Position numbers and translations under genes: made by a program. Shown piece by piece: positions 44,501 through 56,450 of a stretch of DNA of 64,000 bases. Below the pieces are notes generated by a model that had not been told where the DNA came from, searched no databases, and saw only the letters and a list, made by a program, of their open reading frames with translations. This DNA comes from Brienomyrus brachyistius (lineage: Eukaryota; Chordata; Actinopteri; Osteoglossiformes; Mormyridae). Every line of letters starts with the position of its first letter. Position 1 is the stretch's first letter. The stretch spans positions 19,640,461 to 19,704,460 of the forward strand of contig NC_064548.1 in assembly GCF_023856365.1 (NCBI RefSeq), read 5' to 3'.

Positions 44501-45009
44501 AACATGTTAGTCAGCACTGCAGACAAACAGCACCGAATAAAACTTTTCAGATATCCACAAACTACATACTACTACGAACAGGCTAGGCAGTGCCAAAATG
44601 GACAAAATGGTCACAGGACACTAACACTATATACGCCGAATCTATCCTTCAGCCACTTATGCAGTGGAGTTGCGGGGGGAGCCTGGAGTCTGTCCCAGAA
44701 AGCAGAGGGGCAGAAGGCAGGGATTCAACGTGTGTCGTCAGTTAAACAGCGGAATATTCATATGCTTCCTCTATCATCTGTTAGGGAAAAGTAAACCGTG
44801 CAGATCATTTTTCGACGGCAGTTTTCGATTCCTTATATTTAAAAAAGAAACTGATGTCAAATAAAATGTCATATGATCCTGACTGGATCACTTTCATCCA
44901 AAGCTCACAGTGAACACTAAAAAGCAAGCCAATCGATCAAAATTGGCATTAACTATAGAGAAATTCTCGTCTTTGCTGGTGACGGCATTTCCTTACTTTT
45001 ATTTTAGAT

Positions 45010-45075
45010 CAGGGATGGGCAATGTTATCCGCAAAGGGCAAGTGTGTGTATGCTGGTAACCTGTCAGCTGTTCAA
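45010..45075 (+). mobile_element. Single hAT-type end
   Basis: CAGGGATGGGCAATGTTATC followed by CGCAAAGGGCAAGTGTGTGT resembles the 5' end of a widespread fish hAT non-autonomous family that starts CAGGGGTGGGCAA. The matching right end was not found, so it is probably truncated. Confidence 0.45.
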
Positions 45076-45109
45076 ACCAAGGTGTGAGGACTCGTCAGTC
45101 AGTCAGTCC

Positions 45110-48040
45110 TGTATTTAGTAATCTAATTACGGAATTGCAGCAGAAAACCTGTATACCTAACGACCCTTTCTGGATACGATTTTCTGGATACCCGTGCTTT
45201 AGATTATGGTAATTTTCCAAGGGACCTTCTCTCGTTGCGATCAAATTCCACCAGTCCCACGACGTCATCGGCGGGCACCGCTCATTCTTGGGACGCACAC
45301 ACCCCCTGTTGGTTGAAAATGCAAACAACAGAACTAAACAAACTTTGCTGACATAAACGAACAACGTTTTGTTTTATTTCGATTGAGATTAAGATATGGG
45401 CGGTTTACACATTAGTTTTATTTTTAATTATTGCTACGCCATTTCCATCCTGCAGGTTCTTTCATTTTTGTCTTCAGGTGCAGCGTGATCATTTGTTTTT
45501 AGTGTAACGATCTTAATGAGTAGCATCGCGACGCTGTAAGACTGAGGAGCAAACGACACTAGCGATGCTGTGTTGGTTTGCGTTGGTGAGCTATGAGCTG
45601 AGATCTTGGACAGGGAGGGATCTGATCCTTTGAGTGACTGTGAGTCGAACCCCTCCTCTCACAGTTAATCCTGCATATCTTCGCATGTATAAGCTACCGT
45701 CCGTTTCAATATTTAGTGTACAAATTCGTTTATGCACTTTTAGCCGTCGGTTAAAAGCTTTTTCCCCCTCAATGAGAACGGAATTCTACCGACAAATTTA
45801 TTTTCCCCTCGAAAATATTGGGCGGGACAAACAGCACTGTTTTGAATATCGCACCAGCCCCGAGTAACCCCTATGTTTTAAAGGTCTTTCATTTTGTGCC
45901 CCTAGCCTCACCTATGAATCATGAATGGGCTACATTTCTGTGACAAGGTGAAGGAGTCTGGCAGTCAGGGAGAGTCTCTGACAGAGTCACTGCATCTTCA
46001 AAACAAGACAGTTTTAGTGTAGATGTCCACTGGTAGGACCCTACTGAAACTCTGCAGGAGGAGCTGTTGTGATTCACACTGGGGTGATTATACCTCACAG
46101 TAGCTGTATGGAACATCATACACAAACCCAAGGATTTGTCACTGGGACTTGGCTGTCGTCAGTCCAAATTTAAAATTTAAATATTTTATTTGGAAATTTA
46201 ATATTCAAACATTCATCATCTGAAGACAGATGCATTAACACCCCAGGGTCATCCTGACCAGCGTTGCACTTTCTCACCACAGGGGGCAGCAGGTCTTCCT
46301 AGAAATACTACTGCTTGGGCAATTGAACGGAACACCATCTAGGTATCTACAGTCTGCATGACAGCTGCCATTAATTATGACATAACCTTTGTATCAACTG
46401 CACAGTGAGCAACGTGGCGATCACATCAACACCAATCAGCTGTGATGGACAGTAGCATCCACATATATGACATTCGACTTCCTACGAAGAACAATACAAA
46501 TGTAGGCAGTAGAATAACTATTTGTCTGTAGATTCCTGAAGGCTTAAAATAGCAGTAATGGCTATGACAGTATGAATAAAGTCAAAGGCCTTAGAATTCA
46601 CACAGTGACCAAAGTCATCGCATTATATACGTTGCATCTCGCATTATACGTTGCATTTATTTACTTGATAAAGATGATGTCTTTCTTCTGAAAACATATA
46701 AATCTAAACACATAATTCATGTAGATTTCAGTTACATAGTTAACTTATAAGAAAAAAATCTCATATTAGAATACCAGCACATCTTCAGCATTGTCAAAGC
46801 CCACTGTCGGCAAGTAAGTGACATCCTGCTGTGTGCTGGTCCTCATAGCAGTGTGTACAGAGGACCTTTGCTGTGGTCAGAGATTGCTGCGGCAGTACTG
46901 GCTCACTAATAGAATCATAGGGATTTGCGTACAGCCACTTGTCCTCATCAGTATGTTAGCAAATGAAAATGCACCCATGCATTCAGTGAGAAGATGCGTG
47001 ATAAATGTTCTCCCAAGGGCGCCAGTGAGTGGAGCTTTTTTCCCTTTTGTTAGTCTTTTTCTCGCCGCGATTGTTGCTAAATGTGATGAGATGGTGTTAA
47101 ACCACAGTCCTTCTGGAACTGCCTTGGTACGATGGGAAACTGGACACGTACAGTGACAATAATGGCATTCCATCTATTCTGTCTACATGTAAATTTAAAA
47201 CTTTCGTCTTTGAATGGTGACAAATTGCAAATTAAGCTGTGCCGCGGAACATAGCAATAAAAAGAATTAAATGCTATCGATCACAATTTTCTGGAATAGC
47301 AAAGTGACTTTTTACATGTATTTTATACATTTCTGTATTAGCTTTTTTTGTAATAAAAATGATAACATAAATGCTTGAACAGTAGCAAAACCCAACGCAG
47401 TTGCAGGAATAACAGAAACAGTAGGTAGTCACAGTTCTGTTTGTACCTGTAAATTGGTGCACAGCTCCAATAAAAGAGTAAAATTGCAGTATGATCCAGA
47501 TCCACACTGCAGTTTCAGTTAAAGATAAGTTTAGTGTAATGTATTCAATAGCTCCAGAGGTTTACATTTTAATAACTTCGGAATGAATGGTATATAAATG
47601 TGAAGAAAAAAGTAACAGTCTTGTGGTCAGGATATATGGCAAAGTTAATTAACTGTAACTTGCTAAATTTGCCATCAAGTTTGCCTTTAGGACATGCTGT
47701 CTCAGTCAAGTTGTGGAGGAATCTTGTGGGTAATTACCATAGCCTGGTATTAAATGTTTCCCATTAAAAGTCCATTAGAAAGGCAAAGCTTAGGAGATGC
47801 ACAGAGGCACTTGGAAATCTACAGCCTGGACATGTTCTCTCATTACTAAGAACTGAATCCTCCAAGGTGATGTAAAAGCTCTTTCAGTCCCAAACTTGCA
47901 GTATGTGTTCGAGTTTGTAACCAAATTACTTAAGTTCAGTGGACGACATTTTCTAGCTCCTGTGACAGAATACTAAAATAAATAACGTAAGTCAGGTTGC
48001 GTTTTAAAATATAGAAGTGCCAGTCATCTCTGTAGAATCA
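45110..48040. other. Gene desert block without recognised gene
   Basis: No exon of a known gene is recognised. The only notable feature is a region near 46818-47173 where open frames of about 100 codons overlap on both strands; neither translation resembles a family I know. Candidate conserved neighbours from human chromosome 13, such as tpt1, were looked for and not seen. Confidence 0.35.
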
Positions 48041-48050
48041 GTCTTTTTGT

Positions 48051-48110
48051 AGTTCTTGTGTTCTGTTTGTAGTTCTTGTGTTCTGTTTGAAGTTCTTGTG
48101 TTCTGTTTGT
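48051..48110. repeat. Three tandem 20-bp units
   Basis: The unit AGTTCTTGTGTTCTGTTTGT is repeated three times exactly in register; the second unit differs at its last base (A instead of T). Confidence 0.9.
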
Positions 48111-48129
48111 ATGATGGTGCACTTATATC

Positions 48130-48690
48130 CAACCAGCACAGTCCATCCTCACCTCCCCCATCTCTGTCTGCTTCACTGCTGCAGCTTCCAGAGATACATC
48201 CAAACTGCAGCATATAATTCACAGTGTGGAGTAGGTAATGGACTACATGCTACCGTTGCTTCAGGACCTGCACACCTCCAGGACCACGAACCCAGCATCA
48301 CATATTGCTGGTGACCACCTCCCACTCTGGGCTGACAAACACTCCCCTCTGGCAGGAGGTTGAGACCAATCAAGACCTACATCAAATGCTTAAATAACTG
48401 TTTTTTTTCTTCCTACATCAGTATACCTCACCAACAATCACTGATTTTGTCTGCCCCTCCCCCCACCTATCTAACCATCTGCTGATACTATACATTAAGC
48501 ACTTTACCCCCCCCCCCCTCAACCAAACACCTAACTGACCTGATGCTACATTGCATTGCACTATGTATGAAGTAGGCACATAATTTTATTTTTGGACACA
48601 ACTTATATTCTCTTGATTGTTTTGCACAACATAAAGGAAGTTCCTTGTATGTAAAAGTACTTGAAGATAAATAAACAATTATTCGTATGG
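48130..48690 (+). mobile_element. LINE 3' portion
   Basis: CCACCTCCCACTCTGGGCTG, CCCCTCTGGCAGGAGGTTGA and CCAATCAAGACCTACATCAA resemble the C-terminal coding end and 3'UTR of fish CR1/L2-type LINEs. They are followed by TTGCACTATGTATGAAGTAG and an A-rich tail with AGATAAATAAAC. It is degenerate and has no intact frame. Confidence 0.5.
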
Positions 48691-48699
48691 CTGAATGCG

Positions 48700-49690
48700 C
48701 TGCATGTGCCTTTAGTGTTTTTGGTGCTTTACATCATCCTGCATACTGTGAGCTCCTCACCGGCTTTGTCCTGAGGTGGGAAACCTGAGAATGGGATTCA
48801 CTGTAATAACCACTGACCCACTATACAGCAACAATATGTCTGATGTACGGTACTGTGCAAAAGTCTTAGGCAGTCAAAAGAAATATATAAAGCAATTCAT
48901 CTGGGAAGTAAATGCACATTGGCTCAATTTAACGAAAACACAATTTAAGATTAGAACATGTGCAAATTTAGAATAACACAATAAAAACTAGCAAAAATTT
49001 CTGCTCTGCCGAAAGTTACTGATATCTAGTTGGATGGCTAGATGAATGTGGCTTCAGATCCCAAACCTCTCCCCAGGGGCACCTCAGCCATTCCATGTAT
49101 TTGTTACATTTAACCACCAGCTCACTTCATTAAGTAACTTAATTCATTTAAATTAGTTAAGATATATTGATTAGCTATACGAGGTGCGCTGGTGCCCCAG
49201 TCAGAAAGTACATGGGTGTGTTGTATAGTTGCTGGATATACTGCGGTGATTTTTGCAGAGGTTTTGAAATGGCTAAGCTAACACTATATTATAGCATAGT
49301 TTTATACCAACTTAAAGATCATTTAAACACAATTTTCTTTGGCTGCCTAAGATGACAATACTATGTGTTAAAACAGACAATGGAATGTAATTCCCATGAT
49401 TTTTCAAGGTCTTTCATCAAACATTTGATATCAAGTTACAATTATTCTAGATTTATCCTTCCCATACTACATTTTTCTTTAACTTGACACTGAAGCAGCC
49501 GCTGTACACTTGCAATTCCAGCTGACTGGCAATGTAAAAATATAAACTACATGTATGTATATATGCAACATTTAACACAAATCCATAATCCATCGAAACA
49601 TTCTATAAGTGTAACCTATGTATAACCTTTTTGGAGCCACGGACTGAGAATTTCATTCTTGGAAGGTGAAAACTGATTTAATTCCTACAC
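48700..49690. other. Intergenic stretch, no gene recognised
   Basis: AT-rich with no recognisable domain. The piece TACTGTGCAAAAGTCTTAGG CAG at 48850-48872 is the common end of fish Tc1/hAT-like elements (ACTGTGCAAAAGTCTTAGGC), so a single transposon terminus is likely there. Confidence 0.4.
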
Positions 49691-49714
49691 TGTGGACATT
49701 TTTCCTCCAGGAAT

Positions 49715-49915
49715 CACACAGTGTCATCACACAGGAATCACACATTATCGCACAGACGCCATGCATCATCACACCGCTACATAAAAGGAATGCATCATCA
49801 TGTGCGATCACATAGACATACACTACATGTACCATCAGAAATCGCACATCACCATAAAAATCACGCACCATGACCTTCCGTACACTGTTACACAGACGCC
49901 ATGCATCAGATCATT
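49715..49915. repeat. Degenerate ATCACAC-rich tandem array
   Basis: Irregular units such as ATCACACAGG, CACAGACGCCATGCATCATC and AATCGCACATCACCATAAAA recur. The 18-base piece CACAGACGCCATGCATCA occurs twice, at about 49752 and 49892. No gene lies in it. Confidence 0.6.
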
Positions 49916-49984
49916 CTAGTCTTGTAATATATTGGGACAATATGTTATATATTTTATTTGTATATTTACATTTCTTTATTTTGT

Positions 49985-50420
49985 ATATACCTTTATCCAT
50001 GTCATGTCCTGCCTGTCATGTATTTGCTTGCCCCCCCCCCCGTCTCCTCCCTGCCGTGACCCTAATGAGTCACGCCTCTTGCTTGTTGTACCCTTGTTGG
50101 TCATGTCTAAGGGTGCCTGTCTATCTCCTCAGCCCCAATCCGGTCATTGTCATTACCCTTGCAGTCGCTTGTGTCAATGCCTGCGTGGTCCGTGCTTGTC
50201 TGGCCCTGAACCTCCTCCTGTTTGGTCCGAGTCTTCCCCTGCCTTTAGTAATCTCCAGTTCCCCTTTTGAACCCACAGCGTCCTGTTTTGTCCCTGGCTT
50301 TGTTCTGTGTGTCGTAATAAAACCCCTTTATTACTACTCCGTAGCTGCACCTGCGACGTTCGTCTCTCCGAACGTGACGATCGAAAGTGACGAACAAGTG
50401 AGAACGCGGTAAGTCCCCTG
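49985..50420 (+). mobile_element. LTR-like segment 1
   Basis: Pyrimidine-rich plus strand with GTCTCCTCCCTGCCGTGACC, CACGCCTCTTGCTTGT, a poly(A) signal (GTAATAAAACCCC at 50315) and a following GACGTTCG-rich end: the layout of a fish LTR-retrotransposon long terminal repeat. A diverged related segment lies at 52560-52935 in the same orientation. No gag or pol was recognised between them. The long open frame across this segment is compositional. Confidence 0.5.
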
Positions 50421-50439
50421 GAGCAACTGAGATTACGGT

Positions 50440-51590
50440 GCTTACTCATAGACCCAGTGGTGAAATTGCTCTGGTGACCTTTTGATTCTGAGCACTAGCC
50501 CACTGAGCCACTTACCGCCCCCATATATAATATAGCATGTAGTTATCTAATATAAAAATAAAGGAGGTAAATCAGATTTTTTCAGTTAGATATATGATCA
50601 TGCAGCTCCTTACTGTAGATCAACTTGATCTGGCCTTTTATTCATGATCAGCATGTCCTCATCATTGTTTTGTGGTCAGAGTACAGCTTGTGTTTTGATA
50701 ACAGAAAAACTGCACGTCTATGCTTTGTATTTTGAATAGGGAATAAATATTCTCGGTTTACCTTTAGTGCCACTGAATGGCTCTATCTGAAATGGAAACT
50801 GATTATTTAAACGCCAAGGTTAATTGCATCAATAAGTAACTGAATGACTGAAGTACAGAGCTGGAGATCAAGCCTGCAGGATTTATATTTGAGTCAATGA
50901 GGGATGAAGCAGCGTTGAGTTTAAAGGGGAGCAGGACCCTCTGGAGAAATAGCACGTCCCTGTATTATACATTATAATTATGTATTAAATGCAAGCCCTG
51001 TCCTTGCTGCAGGCGAGTTGGTTACTTCCTGAGAGTGGGACTGGCCCTCGGAAGCCTCTTTGGATTGGGGGCTGACAGTTTGAACCCTTGTATAACTAGA
51101 CGAGACAAGAGCAAGAATTGGAATCCCAGACCTTTAAAAATTAGTCCCCATATAATGACATTTTTCTATGCAGTTCTTCATTGAACAGGTAGGTTCTTAC
51201 CTCTTTACCTGCTGAATTCAGTACAAATGTTGGACCTGTGTCAAAAAAATCATTATATATATCATTACTTTATTCATTTGTCTACATATATACAAATATA
51301 CTGATAAGCAGTCTCTTTGGGTGCTTTTCAATTAGTAACACTTTAGTAATATAAAATATCAAACATTTGAGTATAGTATCCCTTTGGGAGCCAGTGATTT
51401 CAGTTGCAATTCATTGGAAAATGGCAAAACGAAACAATAAATTATTATAACAATAAAAGAAAATGTCTGTGCAGACGATAGGTACAGATATGTTTATCTG
51501 TACATATATGAACTTTGCTTGTCAATTTTGCAACATCTTTACAGAATTACGCATGTGTCCCAGGACTGTGTCTCAGTGTATGTCTCAGTG
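50440..51590. other. Intergenic stretch with a SINE-head scrap
   Basis: GAGCACTAGCCCACTGAGCC ACTTACC at 50489-50515 is the reverse complement of a tRNA-like SINE head. The rest shows no recognised gene or repeat. Confidence 0.35.
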
Positions 51591-51599
51591 AGTACTATA

Positions 51600-51885
51600 T
51601 ATCCATCCATCCATCCATCCATCCATCCATCCATTCATTCATCCATCTGCCACTTATCTGGGGTAGGGTCGCGGGGCAGCAGTCTCAGCAGGGATGACCA
51701 GACCTCCTTCTCCCCAATCACTGCCTCCAGCTCCTCTGGGGGAATCCCAAGGTGTTCCCAGGTCAGCCGGGAAATATAATCTCTCCAGAATGACCTGATT
51801 ATACCCTGGGGTGCCCCTCCCCCCTCTCCCCAGGGAGGCAGCAAGGAGGCATCCGACCACCTCAACTGTCTCCATTTAATAATAA
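51600..51885 (-). mobile_element. LINE 3' tail with (ATCC)n, minus strand
   Basis: A (ATCC)n run at 51600-51645 is followed by GGGTCGCGGGGCAGCAGTCT, CTCCAGCTCCTCTGGGGGAA and TCCCAAGGTGTTCCCAGGTC. The reverse complement is a retroelement 3' end terminating in a GGAT microsatellite. It is the best preserved of three copies (others 21540-21870 and 56210-56450). Confidence 0.7.
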
Positions 51886-51989
51886 ATATAAAATTGTAAA
51901 TAGAATTTCCTTCCATCTTCTACCTGCTAGCCCAGATCATGGTGTTGGGTGTCTGGAATTTTTCGCAGGCAGCAGATGTTACAAGGCTG

Positions 51990-52200
51990 GGATTGCATTG
52001 CATTGTGGGATACATACACACAAGTCAGAAACACCAATTAGTCTAACTGCGGTATTTAGGCAGTGGGAATAAACCAGAATACCCAGAGGAATCCTGTGTG
52101 ACTCAGTAACAAAAATAGCATGCAAAAGTCCACACACACAGAGTGCAGGTGCAATTTCAGCTCCCAACTGCAGAAGATTCTACCCACTGAGTCACCCCAA
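51990..52200 (-). mobile_element. Worn tRNA-SINE, minus strand
   Basis: CACCAATTAGTCTAACTGCG, CCAGAATACCCAGAGGAATC and CTACCCACTGAGTCACCCC follow the order of the SINE family at 35142-35482 in reverse complement. Strongly diverged, limits approximate. Confidence 0.5.
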
Positions 52201-52559
52201 GAAGTAATTTAATATTTTCATTAAATATTTCATTTACTGTTAATCTTTTTAAATAAACCCCTACTCCTTTTCAGCATTGTAAAATCCTACAGCTTTTATA
52301 CAAAAAGTGGCATGGAAAACAAAACTCCAGAAAAACTGGCAATAAATCACTAAAATTAATATTCCACAATAATATTATCCCAGTAGAGCCTGGATGGGAT
52401 TCCAGTTTATCACAGGACACACACTAAGGGCACTTTAGAGTTTTATGTTCTGTTTTTAAAATGCAGGAGGAATCTGTGCCAGGACAACATAAAGGTCACA
52501 GGTAACTGTCCGCAGACAGGGCAGTACAGGAAGCAGGTCATCTCCGGAACTTGCAGCTG

Positions 52560-52935
52560 CCCACTGGATGGGCGGCCCCAGAATCAGGCCTGCGTCATGT
52601 CCCTGCCCGTCTCCTCCTTGCCATGGTCCTAACACGCCACGCCTGTTACTTGTGTATCTCTCTTGTCTTGTATTTCGTTCCTAACCCCTGTGTGGAGATC
52701 ACTTTTAGCTGCCTGTCCTTATCCCTTTATTAGTCTTTGTACTTAAGGCCCGGTTTGTCTCATTATCCCCAGCCTGGTCATTGGCGCCAAACCTTCCCAT
52801 TGCCTGTGTCCTTCCTGGTTGCCAGTCCTCCTGTTTGTGATCCCTCACAGTCCTGTTTGTTTCCAGTCTTTGTTCATTTAGCTCAATAAAGCCCACTATG
52901 CCTGCCTTCAAGTCCTTCATTCCACACGTCATGAC
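52560..52935 (+). mobile_element. LTR-like segment 2
   Basis: It aligns loosely with 49985-50420 through CCCGTCTCCTCCTTGCCATG, CACGCCTGTTACTTGTG, CAGCCTGGTCATTG and GTCCTCCTGTTTG, then has a poly(A) signal (CTCAATAAAGCCC at 52883). It ends near CACGTCATGACAG. With the upstream segment it may be a pair of LTRs of one decayed element, or two solo LTRs. No coding region survives. Confidence 0.5.
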
Positions 52936-54488
52936 AGCATGTAGAAGGAATACAGTAATGTTGGTGGAACCAGAAGTAAACAACAAAAAACTGAGCAAAT
53001 CGCAAAATCAGGACTATGAACAAGGATGCACAATGCAGCGTGCATGTATGTTTTTAAGTACTGGAACAATGTAACATAAATGATACAGCTACCGGAAGCA
53101 AAGAATATTTTAACATTAATCCATTGGCAGATTAAGCCACATTTCCTGGAAGCAAGAGAATATACAATGACTTAATCTGTCATTTGCATTTTGCCCCTTC
53201 TTAATTATTCATGGGTTCCCAATAATATGCCACTGGTTCGGATTGAATTATTATACTAAGCTTGAGTTCTAAGATGTTCCAACCTCACTGAATAAATTTT
53301 CACAGAAAATTACTTAATTTCACATACAGTAAAGTGATAGACACTGAGGTTATATGATTATCACTGGTTTACATGATTGTATTATGAATCCATGAACCCT
53401 ACCCATTTTCCTGGCTGGTCAACGTTGCGGGGCAGTGCAGATAGATTTTATTTGAGTTTTAGAAAGTTGTCCTCTTGGTCACATAGTGATTTCCCATTGA
53501 GCACTGTACAGTGAGATGTGAACAATGCAAATACATTTTGGAAAGAGGTGACTGGAGTTGGACTGGGATGCAAACAGTGGACATACTGAGTCACTGCAGG
53601 AAGTGATGTCTGCTGAGAGCAACATGTGTGATTATATTCCGCAAAGGATCTTACAAAATGCACCAGGCTAAACCGATAAAAGACAAGAGAGAGAGAATCA
53701 GAACAGGAGACATGGCACACACAGCTATGTCAGATTCAGTGACCTACATAAACATTCTTTAAATTATACTACAGTTTAAGAAACTTGGCTTCCTACATGA
53801 GAAAAATGCCTTCATATAAGCCAGATGATATTTCCAGATCAGAGATGTTTGTTTTCATTGTCATTATTACCCCGAAACAACTTCCGCTGGTATAGGTTAG
53901 GATAACGACATTCCAATCAGGTAAAACCAAATCACTTTTCCAGTGTCAAACACTGGAACACTGTAGTATATTCTAGGAGACCCCGAAACCTCTGCACGCC
54001 ATCTGGGAGATAAAACTCCCACAGAACATCCAGAGTCTGCCCCAGGGTCTCCACATTTTTTGTCTTCTGACCACAGCTCATGCAGATGCTGCAGCTCACT
54101 CTGAATATCAATGTTTTGTTTAGTTTTGTAAGACAAACGACGACACTGAATATGCAGATTGAACAAGGTCATAAACCAAGAGGTAACTGCAGGCCATATG
54201 CAGTAAATGCAACAAAGAACGTCTTCCCATATAAATGAATAGCTGAATGACGGGCAGTATTTCACTTGATCACCAGGATTGCTCTGTATTTCAGGTCAGC
54301 TACACTGACAACTCTGCAGGGTTCCTCTTTTGATATTAAGTAAACAGCTGCTATTTTCTATCTGCAATACTGTATCTATTTGTTAAAATAAAACTGTGAT
54401 AAACAAAGAGTTCTTGGTCATTCTGCCCAAACAAATCTTCCTGAACTGAATTTTACGTTTTAAAAACATTTCTGTGCTCATCTGACAT
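52936..54488. other. Intergenic stretch, no gene recognised
   Basis: No domain-bearing frame and no clear element. A purine-rich GACAAGAGAGAGAGAATCAG lies near 53682. Confidence 0.35.
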
Positions 54489-54489
54489 C

Positions 54490-54645
54490 TATATATATAT
54501 ATATATATATTAATTTTATCTTAAATTGTTTTCAACTATAATTACTTATCTTGAAGATTCAACACACACACACACACACACACATTTACACACATATATA
54601 TACATATACATATATATGTATATATATATATGTATATATAATGCA
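54490..54645. repeat. (TA)n and (CA)n simple repeats
   Basis: (TA)n at about 54490-54510, (CA)n at about 54563-54584 and a mixed (TATATG/CATATA)n to about 54642. Downstream, AACATTCATAAGCAGCATG and related ACATTCA/GAATGCATTA words recur to about 54800, forming a loose inverted arrangement. Confidence 0.8.
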
Positions 54646-54799
54646 TTCACAGAACATTCATAAGCAGCATGTAAGTATACCTTAACATCCTAACATATCT
54701 TAACAACTTTAATATACATTAATAACAAACATTATGGTAAGGTATGTTCTATGAATGCATTATGAAGGTGCACTGAATGTTCTATGAATGCATTACAAA

Positions 54800-55735
54800 G
54801 GCATTATGAATTAGGTGCAGTTAATGTGAAGAATTGCTGAAAATAGCTGTCTTGATCTCTGGGGCTTACATTTAAATAACCGAGGGCATAAACTGGAGGA
54901 ACTGGAGGACACCAAAGTCACGCTAAACTTGAAAATGATTCCATGGCATAAAAAGAGAGAATATTTGATATAGCGGCTGAAGTTAAATCTGTCTAGAGAA
55001 TCGCCACATCCCAAGCAAGGGCATGTCCTACCAATGCCCTTCATATTTAACAATTATAATTCCCCATGCAAATGTGGCTCATTTGTCACCACTGAATAAA
55101 GATCTTTCAGCTTCTGTTGAACCCTGGGGCTGTAGTTCACCAATGTTTTCAGGCGTAGGACACCTGTTTTGAGAAACACTAAATGTGTGACTATAATCAT
55201 TCTATTAACGATCCAATTCATTTCTATTGATTGCATTAATTTAGTTAAACCCTAAAAAAATACCTGAACAAATCACAAGTAATATATAAAAAATATGAAG
55301 CAACTGAATACTACTTGAATACAATTGTATATTAATTGTGTAAAAACAAACTACATTTATTATCCTACTAGCTATATGTAATAGGATATTCATCATATTT
55401 GACAGTGAATGTATTTGTTACTGTTCACAGTCTGGATGGTATGATTTCACACAACAGCTGTTTGAGAAGGGGGGAGACATCCATCCTAAGACACCACAAT
55501 GGGGCAATGATCTGTCACTACACACAACCCCTGGTTGCCCCTGTGCTGTGTAGCTTGCAGAATGATTCTTCCCAAGGGTGGATGAAGTGGAGGCACTCAG
55601 TCAATATATTACCTTACAGACCGGAGTGGCCCTGGAGAACAGACCCATCGTGCCGAAGACTCTGTCCTGTACATCTCCTTTATGTAAGCAACATGATTTC
55701 TCTCCATCCGTGAACCGTAAAATAGCCTTGTTACA
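54800..55735. other. Intergenic stretch, no gene recognised
   Basis: AT-rich. The open frames at 55399-55713 (+) and 55601-55870 (-) overlap each other and show no known domain. Confidence 0.3.
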
Positions 55736-55744
55736 CATTGACTG

Positions 55745-55940
55745 TTCCGTCTGAGGGGAAGTTATAGACCACCGCACCCAATAACCATTTAGCATAACTG
55801 TATGTCTTTGGGTTGCAGTAGGGCGACGGTGTGACATGGAAAAGACATGCACACACACACAAACACACAAAGCAGAGGTGGTATTTCAACCCTCAACACT
55901 GCAGGTGTGATAGAAAGTGCTACCCACTGAGCCAACAATA
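55745..55940 (-). mobile_element. Worn tRNA-SINE, minus strand
   Basis: GGTATTTCAACCCTCAACAC TGCAGGTGTG and GTGCTACCCACTGAGCCAAC are the reverse complement of a tRNA-like head with its B-box region. It is preceded by (CA)n and a diverged body. Limits approximate. Confidence 0.5.
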
Positions 55941-56209
55941 AGAAAGGTTATGCTAGCAGGGCATGAAGCAACAGATTTTTTACCATTAAATAACTGTGTA
56001 ATTTTTCAAATAGGTGTGATACGCTTATGCTTGCTACCCAGCTGGCATTGCTTTGCACAGACGGGAACTGGGAGCCAAGTCGGCATATGATGCTAATGGT
56101 TAATGATCAGTCTGAATCTCTATCTTCAACTGGGGCCTCAAGACGTGGGAAATAACTGGCGGGAAAAGGCCATGAATAAAGTTTCTCTGCAGGGATTCCT
56201 AGTTCATGC

Positions 56210-56450
56210 TTCATGAGGTGTTAAGGCATCTGACCAGCATGCCACCTGGTTAGATCCCAACAGAACCGTTCTGAGCAGGTCTCACTGGGCAGAAGATCCA
56301 AGGCAGACCCAGGATGCGATCTCCCAGAATACTTGAGAGTGCTTGGGAATCCTTAGAAGGAGCTGAAGTCTGTGGCTTTGGAGATCTGAACTAACCTCCT
56401 AGCTGCAATCCCTCTTCGATCCAAGACAAGCAGAATTAAGATGGATGGGT
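56210..56450 (+). repeat. LINE 3'-tail repeat, third copy
   Basis: GCAGACCCAGGATGCGATCT, CTTGGGAATCCTTAGAAGGA GCTGAAG and GCAGAATTAAGATGGATGGG keep the order of the reverse complement of 51600-51885, but are highly diverged. Confidence 0.45.

Noticed and set aside
49715..49915. Possible CRISPR-like array because of repeated ATCACAC and CACAGACGCCATGCATCA
   Set aside because: Units are irregular in length and sequence, with no uniform spacers, and the context is a vertebrate genome.
49870..50412. 180-codon plus-strand frame
   Set aside because: It lies across the pyrimidine-rich LTR-like segment; the hydrophobic translation is compositional.
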